A program made the position numbers and the translations under genes. DNA of 9,259 nucleotides from DASVSL01 sp036388095 (lineage in GTDB: Bacteria; Patescibacteriota; Saccharimonadia; Saccharimonadales; Saccharimonadaceae): the NCBI GenBank assembly GCA_036388095.1, contig DASVSL010000052.1:1-9259 (forward strand), written 5' to 3'. The notes under the pieces were generated by a model that was not told where the DNA came from, made no database searches, and saw only the letters and a list, made by a program, of their open reading frames with translations. Of the stretch, positions 1-7,336 are shown piece after piece. The stretch's first letter is position 1, and every line of letters begins with the position of its first letter.

Positions 1-1467
1 ACTCCCGATGAGTGATTTGAGTTTTTCGCGCGCTCTATATTCCACTGATGCGAGATAGTCTTTGAAAGTTTGAGTCGTTTCATCCCGTGCGAAGACATCA
101 AGGCGGATATACACTGTGTCATTAAGATAATTCATGTCGAAGTTCGTGCCCTCGTATGGCAAGTTTTCTGCCAGCTTCACTTCATCTTGGCTTGAAGCTG
201 CGGCCAAATCGATCACGTAGCCATCGGGTAACTTTGAGTCTTCTTTCTTACTGTAGGCGGTCACATAAATACCCGAACTATAGATGGCAGCGTTGCTGAA
301 CGACAACGTGCCAGACGTACTCGTGCTGATTGGCGATAATTGAGTGGTAGCAGGGTCAAAAACCGAGATACCGACATCAGTCGATAAGACGTACAGTTTG
401 CCTTGGCGCCAAAACAGCTGATTAGCAACTGTGAAAGGATTGGCTGCGACCAAACTGCCGTCCTTGTGATAAATGTAAAGATAATCATCCTTGATGACGG
501 CGATGTACTCGCCAGACGAATCTATCGTGACCGCGCTAATACTCTTGGCAGTACCGACACTCACTGTCGTCGAGGTTTGTGTTGCTAATTCGGATACAAC
601 GACCCGGTAGTCACTTGGTATATCCTCGGCCTCATTGTTTTTCGCGTCATTGATCTTACGTGATTCAAATAAATTCGCAGCGTAGGCCTGGTTAATATCG
701 AACTTCTCTTTAAGGTCCCCTTCACCTTTGACTGTGTACTGATTCGTCGTCCCGCTGGCTGTGACCATGGTAAGCGGCTTAGAATCGTTTACTTGCAAGA
801 TACCGATCGTTTGATCGCCGACGTCAGACGACCGTTGCAGTGATGGTGGATCGACTAAGATATCGTCAGCCGCGGGTGGTATCTTTATAGTGCTATAGGG
901 TGTGATTTTCTGAGTTTGAAACGAATAGGCACTTAACGTGTCGTCGACGACGCCGACCAAACGGCCATCATTCAGACTGACGGGCGAAGCGAATGTTGTC
1001 ATTATTGCAATGTCTTTTACTTTACCGCCGAACGGGTCGTTCGCCGGATGGAGCGAATACCCATCTGAATAGCTATTCAGGTCCGTATAACTGGCAAACG
1101 AGCCGTCAGTTAGTGGTACCAAGTGTTCATACGTTAGTGCCGCTACCCGTTTGGTCGCCGCGGTTTTCAGTTCGTCATAAGTAATCGATGTCGTCCTAAA
1201 CCAATTCTCTACCCGGACGGTAATCAGGCGCTCATGGCTATCTTTATTGTTTTTGACGACGTACTCGCCGCTACCGACGAACGCACCATTACTGATTGTT
1301 TCGGTCGTTTCGATATCCTTATCAGTTATTTTCACGATGGATACTTCTTCGTCACCTAAGTTACGGATAACCAGGCGTCCGTGCGTGGCTGCTGTGTAGA
1401 TGCATAGTAGTATGATCACTGCGACGACAGCGACTATGATAAGTCTTAGTTTACGGCGATCGATCAT
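1..1467 (-). CDS. Membrane-anchored protein with beta-rich, propeller-like ectodomain (partial, C-terminus outside window)
   Basis: An uninterrupted reading frame of 489 codons starts with ATG at 1467 and runs off the left edge; no stop is reached. The product begins MIDRRKLR, then one hydrophobic helix (about 8-26), giving a predicted N-in/C-out signal-anchor topology. Residues about 30-88 are a small beta-rich segment, loosely like PEGA or Ig-like surface modules. Residues about 105-460 alternate short beta strands and turns, with blade-like units such as GEYIAVIKDDYLYIY (319-333) and GKLYVLSTDVGISVF (356-370), suggesting a WD40/PQQ-like beta-propeller. No catalytic motif is seen. The only cysteine (C22) is in the membrane helix. 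A charged helical stretch at 465-487 may be near the C-terminus. It begins 9 bases after the lysozyme-M23 gene with a strong Shine-Dalgarno, so it belongs to the same operon. A role as a surface adhesin or structural T4SS accessory protein is only a guess. Confidence 0.88.
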   Translation of the reverse strand, partial: MIDRRKLRLIIVAVVAVIILLCIYTAATHGRLVIRNLGDEEVSIVKITDKDIETTETISNGAFVGSGEYVVKNNKDSHERLITVRVENWFRTTSITYDELKTAATKRVAALTYEHLVPLTDGSFASYTDLNSYSDGYSLHPANDPFGGKVKDIAIMTTFASPVSLNDGRLVGVVDDTLSAYSFQTQKITPYSTIKIPPAADDILVDPPSLQRSSDVGDQTIGILQVNDSKPLTMVTASGTTNQYTVKGEGDLKEKFDINQAYAANLFESRKINDAKNNEAEDIPSDYRVVVSELATQTSTTVSVGTAKSISAVTIDSSGEYIAVIKDDYLYIYHKDGSLVAANPFTVANQLFWRQGKLYVLSTDVGISVFDPATTQLSPISTSTSGTLSFSNAAIYSSGIYVTAYSKKEDSKLPDGYVIDLAAASSQDEVKLAENLPYEGTNFDMNYLNDTVYIRLDVFARDETTQTFKDYLASVEYRAREKLKSLIGS

Positions 1468-1473
1468 TAAGTG

Positions 1474-1478
1474 CTCCT
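1474..1478 (-). promoter_or_regulatory. Ribosome binding site fused to the stop codon of the lysozyme-M23 gene
   Basis: Minus-strand TAGGAG combines the TAG stop of the upstream gene (1477-1479) with an AGGAG Shine-Dalgarno 6 bases before the ATG at 1467. The arrangement matches the virB4/giant-hydrolase junction and confirms the start of the partial gene. Confidence 0.85.
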
Positions 1479-2727
1479 AATTTTCTGGTAATAGTTTATA
1501 GGTAGCCGTTAGTACAGGTTGAACTTCGACGAATGGATAACTGCTACATCCGGAACGCTTACAGCTCACACGCGACTCGTAACTTTTTGGTAGCATGTCG
1601 AAATGAAGATGCGGAGCGGTATCGAACGCGTCCTCGACGTTCCCGACTTTACCTAGCTCATCACCACCTGTGACGTGCTGTCCGATGCGAACCTTTACCG
1701 TATTACGACCCAGGTGTTGGTAAAAATTAATACGTCCGGCGTCAGGTCCATTGTTATCCAGCTTTAGCGTCACGTTATTTGCTTTCTGGTCACCCGCGTT
1801 CGTGTTTCGTACGGTGCCATCTCTTGCAGCAACGACTACGACACCTTCTTTGACGTGGATGTCCGCGGCATTATAGTCGTGATGACAATTTTTCTGCGCC
1901 TCATAGCACCACACCCCTTTATCGGGGCCCTTAAAACTACCGGCTTTGATTGCCGCTTGTGTCGTCACTAAGGGAAAGGTAAATCCATCAGCCGAAGCTG
2001 TGGCACCACCCGAGTCACTACAATCACTGGCATCGCCGCTTACGCCACCAGTCGTGCCAGCTGAACTCTCACCGCTTCCACCCCCGTATTTACGCAAAGC
2101 TTCGTTGGCACGTTCGATTCTGGTTTCGATATGCGGTATACCAGCCCCTTCCATTTCATCTTCGTAGACTCGAGTTGCTTCGGCGACATCGGTAATCGTC
2201 TGATATTTTTCATACATATTTTTTACCCCGGTTGGACTCGTGTTATTCATATGCCACCAGACCATTTCAAGTTGAGTCTTTAATAGGTACACTGGTGTCT
2301 TTATTTCAGCGGTTTTGAGAAGGCCGATGATTTTTGAACCTGGAGTCCACTGAATAATTCCCCAGCCGGCTGAAATCCCACTTGGGTCTTTTGTGTGAGC
2401 GCCCCCCTGGATGATGGTCGGGTCACCACCAGATTCAACCGAAATGTTACCGATAATACCGGCTGACTGTTCCGGGGAAAGTCCTCTACCTATGAAATGG
2501 TTATATATCTTTTCCAGATTATCCTTTCCAACTAAGGCAGTGTCATCGGCTGATGCGCTACATGTTTCTTCAACACTACCACTACCCGTAAATGGAATAT
2601 CTAAATGAGATTTTTGGAGGTTAGATATCGGCTCCGGTTCGACAAATCTGTCCGCATAGACCACCGGCTGGACAACGACCGACGCCGCCAGCGCGATTAC
2701 AACAATTTTTCTTAACCGTTGTAACAT
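1477..2727 (-). CDS. Secreted two-domain peptidoglycan hydrolase: phage-tail-lysozyme-like + M23 endopeptidase
   Basis: Complete 416-aa exported wall hydrolase. Residues 1-25 look like a signal peptide: basic MLQRLRK, a hydrophobic core, and a VYA end suiting signal peptidase I. Residues about 66-215 resemble the phage tail lysozyme (Phage_lysozyme2-type) fold, with the probable catalytic Glu at E98 in NISVESGG and the GWGIIQW segment (121-127) typical of the family; it should cut glycan strands. A Gly/Ser/Ala linker (215-247) follows. Residues about 249-400 form an M23 (LytM/lysostaphin-type) domain that should cut stem peptides or cross-bridges: H282/H283 and D289 in HHDYNAAD, H338 in YQHL, and HLH at 373-375. 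Six cysteines could pair. The gene overlaps the preceding one by 16 bases in another frame, so the two are probably translationally coupled. Pairing of a muramidase-type and an endopeptidase domain mirrors the two-domain VirB1-like hydrolases of Gram-positive T4SSs. Exact bond specificity is not known. Confidence 0.93.
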   Translation of the reverse strand: MLQRLRKIVVIALAASVVVQPVVYADRFVEPEPISNLQKSHLDIPFTGSGSVEETCSASADDTALVGKDNLEKIYNHFIGRGLSPEQSAGIIGNISVESGGDPTIIQGGAHTKDPSGISAGWGIIQWTPGSKIIGLLKTAEIKTPVYLLKTQLEMVWWHMNNTSPTGVKNMYEKYQTITDVAEATRVYEDEMEGAGIPHIETRIERANEALRKYGGGSGESSAGTTGGVSGDASDCSDSGGATASADGFTFPLVTTQAAIKAGSFKGPDKGVWCYEAQKNCHHDYNAADIHVKEGVVVVAARDGTVRNTNAGDQKANNVTLKLDNNGPDAGRINFYQHLGRNTVKVRIGQHVTGGDELGKVGNVEDAFDTAPHLHFDMLPKSYESRVSCKRSGCSSYPFVEVQPVLTATYKLLPEN

Positions 2728-5700
2728 TTGTACCCCTCAGGTGCCTTACCGGCATCTTTCAAAATATTCATCGGATCAAAGGTGTCGCCGAGATTGCCGT
2801 ACTCACCGACCGAATTTGACGACGACATAGTGACATGGAGGTGAGCTTTGCTGGCGCCCAGAGACACATTGCCACTATGGCCAGCTATACCAATTTTTTG
2901 CCCAACCTTGACCTTATCGCCTTCTTTCGCCGTTCGGGAACCAGGTACAAGATGTTGTAGTCCGTAGAAAACCGGCTTACCATTATAGTTCGCTCCCGCG
3001 CCAGTCGCCTTAATGATTATGTAGGTTCCGCCTCCTCTCGCACCCTGATCTACCGTGCGGGATACTGTGCCGTCATGCATCGCGTACACTGGGTTATTCG
3101 TCGTTTTGGAATTCATATCCATACCAGCGTGGACACGCGGTCCGCCGTAACATGGCCCATCGTTAACACCCTTTTTTAACGGCCATATCCAGCCGCCCTT
3201 ACCGGTCGTCAGGCTTCCGCCGTCGGCACCGTTGGCCGGACCGTCTTGCTGAATACCAACGCTCGGGTGCCCGTCACGTACGATCGGCCAGCCGCCAGTG
3301 TACGTAATCGGGTCAATCATCAGTTTACGGTCGGAACGATTAGGGCTTTCGTACGCATGGTACACCATCCACTCAGCACCGGCGTTGTCGGTCGTGATCG
3401 AGTTATGGCCAGGTCGCAGGAACGCAGCGTTGCCTTCGATGACTGGTTTGTTTGATTTTTCAAACGGCCCCATCGGGTTCGTCGAACGAGCTACCCGTAC
3501 GTGGTAAGCGGGTCGACTAGGTGCTGAGAAGTCATAGCGACCGACGGAATAATACAAGTAATAGTAGTTATCATGTTTCTGCATCCATGCGCCTTCAGCA
3601 ATCCATTCAGTAGTCGGATTGACGTCAAGAATGATTTTTTTGGCGCCAGTTGTCTGTATCGTGCCGTCAGCCGCGATGGATAATTTAACGGCGGTGATAC
3701 CTTGGGTCCCTGATCCGTAGTACAAGATCGGGCCTCCGCTCGACATATAAATGTTCGGGTCAAGATCGTATTTACTTGTATAGCCCCCGCTTACTAGTAG
3801 GCCGCGGAATTTAAATGGTCCGGCTGCCGAAGCACTCGTCGCATAGTAGATATCGAAGTTGCCACCGCCACCGCTTCCAGCATAGGTCATCGTAAAATGG
3901 TCGCCGGTCTTTTGGACATCAGGTGCCCACATTTCACCTGTTGCACTGGCTGGTGCCCCAGTCACAATCGCCCCGTTGGCTCGACTCCAGTGAACCAAGT
4001 CTTTCGAGACAAGATGCTGAAGTTTATTACCGGTTGCGTACACATGGTAGCGCTTGTCATCACCTCGAATGACGGATGGGTCGGGGATGTTGCCGTTAAA
4101 GACTGCGTTCTTATACGGAATCGGTGCTCCGGCCGGTGCCTCTTTGCGTACATCGGTCACAAGGATTCCGTCGTGGTCAGTGGCACGCTTTACTACTCCG
4201 GTTTCAACATGTGCCCAATGAGTCACCGTCACATCAGATGAAGCGTAAGCGTGGTCGATGTGGTGTACATCGTCTTTGTTCGGGCAGTGACCGCTCCGCC
4301 CTTTGAAAAGATCGAGTGTGTTCGAAAGTGAGCCATCTTTGGTGAAGATACAGTACGGCAGTTCATCACGGGTGCGGTCATCTTTTTCTGGTCGAATCGT
4401 GTATTGAGCATTCATGTCTCCGGTAATAAAGACTGCCGAACCATCAGTAACACGTTTTTTAATATCTTCGAGGATAATTCGGGCGCCCCGAGCACGTTTT
4501 TCGTCACTACGGTTTTCACCTGGATACTGACCGGCGACAAGGTGGACATTATACAGATATACCGAGCCGCCCGCCGCCTGTAGTTGTACCCAAGTCATTG
4601 GTGTTGTACTACTGCCGTACCATGGGTATTCAATCGTTCCTCCTTTTACGAACTCCAGTTTATCTGTGTTCCACATGATCATCCGCTGGTTGGCTTCGCC
4701 TTTCGTATCGTTCGGGTATGAGCCGTAGTCAGGCAAGGCTTTTTTGAACATTTCGTACTGCGGGTCGGACACTTCTTGCATGCCGATCAAGTCGATGCCT
4801 TTGTTACCGATATCGGTTCCGTTTTTAATCATCTTGACGGCATTGTCGGTTCGTCGCTGCATGCATTCGTTGTCGGAACAGTTGCCGCCAGCAACCGCGC
4901 GGCTTTCACCGGCGTGTGCGACACCGTCAAGAGCATTGAAACTCGACAGCCGGAAATCAAACCCACCCTCGGTCGACGGGTCGGTATCGCTACACTCTGG
5001 TGTGTCGGGAGTGAATATGCAGATCATCGCTTCGGTGACTTCCTTGTCGATATTACAGTCATTGAAATCACCGTCGGTTACTTCCGGACAAGTGGTAGTA
5101 CCTTCGCTACCCTCTGCGGTTCCTAAGTAGGTCGGCGATAGCGGTCGAGCTAGATCTTCCGTGGTGGCGCCGTACGGCTGGACATGGAATAGACTTTCGT
5201 ACATGACGGCGTTGGCGGCTGACGAGCGCGGGGCTACCATCGTAGCAAGTTTGGCCGGGGCTGACATGACAAGGTTGGCGAGGGATACTATTGCATCATT
5301 AGGACTGCTCGGTGCACTCGCAACCAATTGGTTGGTCAGTGAACGGGGCTCATCGCTACTAAATAGCGCATAAGCAAGGCCCTTTTGTTGGCGATATTCG
5401 TTGCGCTCGGCGGCAATCTTGATAGTTTGTTCATAGGTTTGTTTAGCGGTGAGTTTGCGCAGACCGATTTCTTTAGAATATTCATTGGTCGAAACGACAC
5501 TGCCGCCCATAATGTTATTGAACAGGCCAGCACCTTTATCGAGCGCATCGATAGTCAAACCGAAAGATTTGAATAGGAACGGTCCGAAGCTGGATACCGC
5601 ATCAAGGGCCGCCTGCTTTAAGCTGTCCGGCGTCAGCGCCCCAATCGCCGCCGTCAAAGGTCCCTCAAATGGCTTCGCTACCCAGCCGGCGATTCCAGCA

Positions 5701-7322
5701 GCCAACCCCCCGATACCCTCCCCGAGCCAACCTATGATGCCACCACCACCGACGGTTTCGTAATAGGCATTCGCGATCGGGTGGCCGATGTTCTTATAAA
5801 TCTTACCTTCGGGTGTGTTGTTAACGAAATTATCAAACGCCACTTTTATATTGCTTGGTCGATCGCTGTCGACCGTCACTTCGATGGCTTTGCCAGCTTC
5901 GGGATTACCCTGGATAGCTTGATAGGCCTGTGCTCGTTCAGCGTCGTTCAGACTATCGGCCAATGCGCCGACATAGACTGGGTCCATCGCACCTAGCTGT
6001 ACCTGCGAGCTGTACCCGGCCCATTCAGCGTAAATCGCAGCGTATTGAGCACCTTTGTAGTAGGCTGCAATTTTACCTAAATAATCATTTTTACCGATAT
6101 CATAGACCATGTGGTCGAACGTCGCGACCAAGTCGATCCAGCCAACGATTGGAATCGCTTTCGAGCCAAACAATGTGAGCAATTTTTTCGGCAAGGTTTC
6201 GGCAAGGGTTTTTATACCACCTTTAGCAATTTCTTCCTCGGTCTTGCTGACCGATTCGTCCAGATCGGCAGGCGTCGAATTTGCGTCATCTACCGACCCT
6301 TCACTGGGGTCTGTCGATGCGTTATTGACTTTTTCACATCCTCCTGACATCAGGCAGGTGATAATTTCACTAAAGTACCGTGTCGTACGCCCATTAGCTG
6401 ATTTAGCACGTTCGGTGTCCATTTCCTTAATTCTGTCTTCGTCTTTTTCGGCCGTGCTGTTTTTCAGACCATATTTAGGAATACCATATTTTATGCGCAG
6501 CCACTTGGCGAATTTTACCTTTTTCATCAAGCGCCAAGCCGGAATTTCTTCTTTGACGATGTCATCGATCATTTGCCTGCTCAACGCGTCGGCATCGATC
6601 GCCTCCATGATAGCTTTTTCATTTCGGAATGTTTTACCATCACCGAGCGGTTTACCTTTGTAGTCTAGTTTGACGCCGTCCCCGTCCCGAATGATGGTGA
6701 GGCCTTGTTTGGCAAGTTTTTTCTCGAAGTTAGCCGTCCGCATGCTGGCGACCAGCGTCGCGAAGGCGCCTTCACCAGTCAGGACAACACCGGTGTTCGT
6801 ACCGATCTTACTCAAAATTGCTCGGCCAATGATCAGTTTGGCGCGTTTTTCGGTGACGTTCTGAAGCTTTTGCGCGGTTTCGTTCGTGACGAGTGATAAG
6901 AGGCCGGGTACTTTCAGCGGTAGCGTCATCAGGATCGCTATAATAATACCGCCAATGGTCGCGGCGATAAGGCCACCGACAGTGCCCTTTTTACGATTCG
7001 ACCACGTCCCGTCAATAACGTTTTGGACTTTGTCACTCGGTCGATAATAGGCATTGTCGGGGTTGTTCCAGTCGGCGGCTTCTTTGCGCCGTTTATTGTC
7101 CCCGCGATTGTTACGGCGTTTACCTTCGTAAAAATCATCAGGTGCCCGTAGGCCATCATCTTCGGCGTCTTTTAGATTATTAGCCGTTTCTGTGTCGCGC
7201 GCGATCGAATCACCCTGATCATCGAGGGCTTGCATATCAGGATGCGAGACGATGTTGTCAAACGCTTGCTCTGACGGATCAAGTTGCTGGTCGGAATATT
7301 TGTCTTTTTGCTTCGGCGCCAT
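2712..7322 (-). CDS. Giant membrane-anchored multidomain hydrolase: EEP nuclease/phosphatase + GH43 + M23 peptidase
   Basis: About 1536 aa; residue numbers here count from the in-frame GTG at 7325. Residues 1-112 are a charged, presumably cytoplasmic tail; NRKK precedes a membrane segment (114-146). Residues 147-780 are unrecognised, with hydrophobic stretches near 383-404 and a Gly-rich one at 525-565. An EEP (DNase I-like) domain spans about 788-1060: N797, E851, H928, GDMN (D970, N972), HIDH (1022-1025) and D1050-H1051. A GH43 five-bladed propeller spans about 1068-1360: D1082 (base), D1189 (pKa modulator), E1244 (acid), and a GHNS motif at 1306-1309. An M23 domain spans about 1377-1530: H1399 and D1403 (HxxxD), H1458, and HLH (1495-1497). 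All twelve cysteines lie after the membrane segment, fitting an extracellular C-terminus. It sits directly after virB4, the slot of PrgK/VirB1 wall hydrolases. Likely role is local wall and polymer degradation around a T4SS; substrates are unproven. Domain calls are strong; the role of the N-terminal half is unknown. Confidence 0.9.
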   Translation of the reverse strand: MAPKQKDKYSDQQLDPSEQAFDNIVSHPDMQALDDQGDSIARDTETANNLKDAEDDGLRAPDDFYEGKRRNNRGDNKRRKEAADWNNPDNAYYRPSDKVQNVIDGTWSNRKKGTVGGLIAATIGGIIIAILMTLPLKVPGLLSLVTNETAQKLQNVTEKRAKLIIGRAILSKIGTNTGVVLTGEGAFATLVASMRTANFEKKLAKQGLTIIRDGDGVKLDYKGKPLGDGKTFRNEKAIMEAIDADALSRQMIDDIVKEEIPAWRLMKKVKFAKWLRIKYGIPKYGLKNSTAEKDEDRIKEMDTERAKSANGRTTRYFSEIITCLMSGGCEKVNNASTDPSEGSVDDANSTPADLDESVSKTEEEIAKGGIKTLAETLPKKLLTLFGSKAIPIVGWIDLVATFDHMVYDIGKNDYLGKIAAYYKGAQYAAIYAEWAGYSSQVQLGAMDPVYVGALADSLNDAERAQAYQAIQGNPEAGKAIEVTVDSDRPSNIKVAFDNFVNNTPEGKIYKNIGHPIANAYYETVGGGGIIGWLGEGIGGLAAGIAGWVAKPFEGPLTAAIGALTPDSLKQAALDAVSSFGPFLFKSFGLTIDALDKGAGLFNNIMGGSVVSTNEYSKEIGLRKLTAKQTYEQTIKIAAERNEYRQQKGLAYALFSSDEPRSLTNQLVASAPSSPNDAIVSLANLVMSAPAKLATMVAPRSSAANAVMYESLFHVQPYGATTEDLARPLSPTYLGTAEGSEGTTTCPEVTDGDFNDCNIDKEVTEAMICIFTPDTPECSDTDPSTEGGFDFRLSSFNALDGVAHAGESRAVAGGNCSDNECMQRRTDNAVKMIKNGTDIGNKGIDLIGMQEVSDPQYEMFKKALPDYGSYPNDTKGEANQRMIMWNTDKLEFVKGGTIEYPWYGSSTTPMTWVQLQAAGGSVYLYNVHLVAGQYPGENRSDEKRARGARIILEDIKKRVTDGSAVFITGDMNAQYTIRPEKDDRTRDELPYCIFTKDGSLSNTLDLFKGRSGHCPNKDDVHHIDHAYASSDVTVTHWAHVETGVVKRATDHDGILVTDVRKEAPAGAPIPYKNAVFNGNIPDPSVIRGDDKRYHVYATGNKLQHLVSKDLVHWSRANGAIVTGAPASATGEMWAPDVQKTGDHFTMTYAGSGGGGNFDIYYATSASAAGPFKFRGLLVSGGYTSKYDLDPNIYMSSGGPILYYGSGTQGITAVKLSIAADGTIQTTGAKKIILDVNPTTEWIAEGAWMQKHDNYYYLYYSVGRYDFSAPSRPAYHVRVARSTNPMGPFEKSNKPVIEGNAAFLRPGHNSITTDNAGAEWMVYHAYESPNRSDRKLMIDPITYTGGWPIVRDGHPSVGIQQDGPANGADGGSLTTGKGGWIWPLKKGVNDGPCYGGPRVHAGMDMNSKTTNNPVYAMHDGTVSRTVDQGARGGGTYIIIKATGAGANYNGKPVFYGLQHLVPGSRTAKEGDKVKVGQKIGIAGHSGNVSLGASKAHLHVTMSSSNSVGEYGNLGDTFDPMNILKDAGKAPEGYKCYNG
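2733..2738 (-). promoter_or_regulatory. Ribosome binding site of the lysozyme-M23 gene, inside the upstream gene
   Basis: GAGGGG on the minus strand lies 5 bases before the ATG at 2727, within the last codons of the giant hydrolase gene, which ends at 2712. The site and the 16-base overlap fix the start and suggest coupled translation. Confidence 0.75.
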
Positions 7323-7331
7323 CACATAGTT

Positions 7332-7336
7332 CTCCT
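7332..7336 (-). promoter_or_regulatory. Ribosome binding site fused to the virB4 stop codon; start choice of the giant hydrolase
   Basis: Minus-strand TAGGAG contains the TAG stop of virB4 (7335-7337) and the AGGAG Shine-Dalgarno (7332-7336). Downstream are three candidate starts. An ATG at 7327 is followed at once by TGA (4-base spacing), giving a two-codon start-stop. A GTG lies at 7325 (6 bases) and an ATG at 7322 (9 bases). The last two are in the same frame; I chose ATG 7322, but GTG 7325 would add only one residue. Confidence 0.8.

Noticed and set aside
1468..1476. Possible terminator or promoter between the last two genes
   Set aside because: The gap is only 9 bases and is filled by the Shine-Dalgarno and spacer; there is no room for a hairpin with a T-tract.
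2712..2727. Possible frameshift joining the giant hydrolase and the lysozyme-M23 gene
   Set aside because: The downstream gene has its own Shine-Dalgarno, ATG and a clear signal peptide, so the 16-base overlap is ordinary gene coupling and not a broken single gene.
3897..4241. Plus-strand open frame of 114 codons
   Set aside because: Antisense to the junction of the EEP and GH43 domains, with no family resemblance; a shadow frame.
4744..5130. Plus-strand open frames of 128 and 116 codons in two overlapping frames
   Set aside because: Both are antisense to the EEP/linker part of the giant gene, whose active-site motifs show the minus strand is coding.
6109..6663. Plus-strand open frame of 184 codons
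   Set aside because: It lies wholly antisense to the giant hydrolase gene, has no evident ribosome site or recognisable protein character, and is a shadow of the minus-strand coding pattern.
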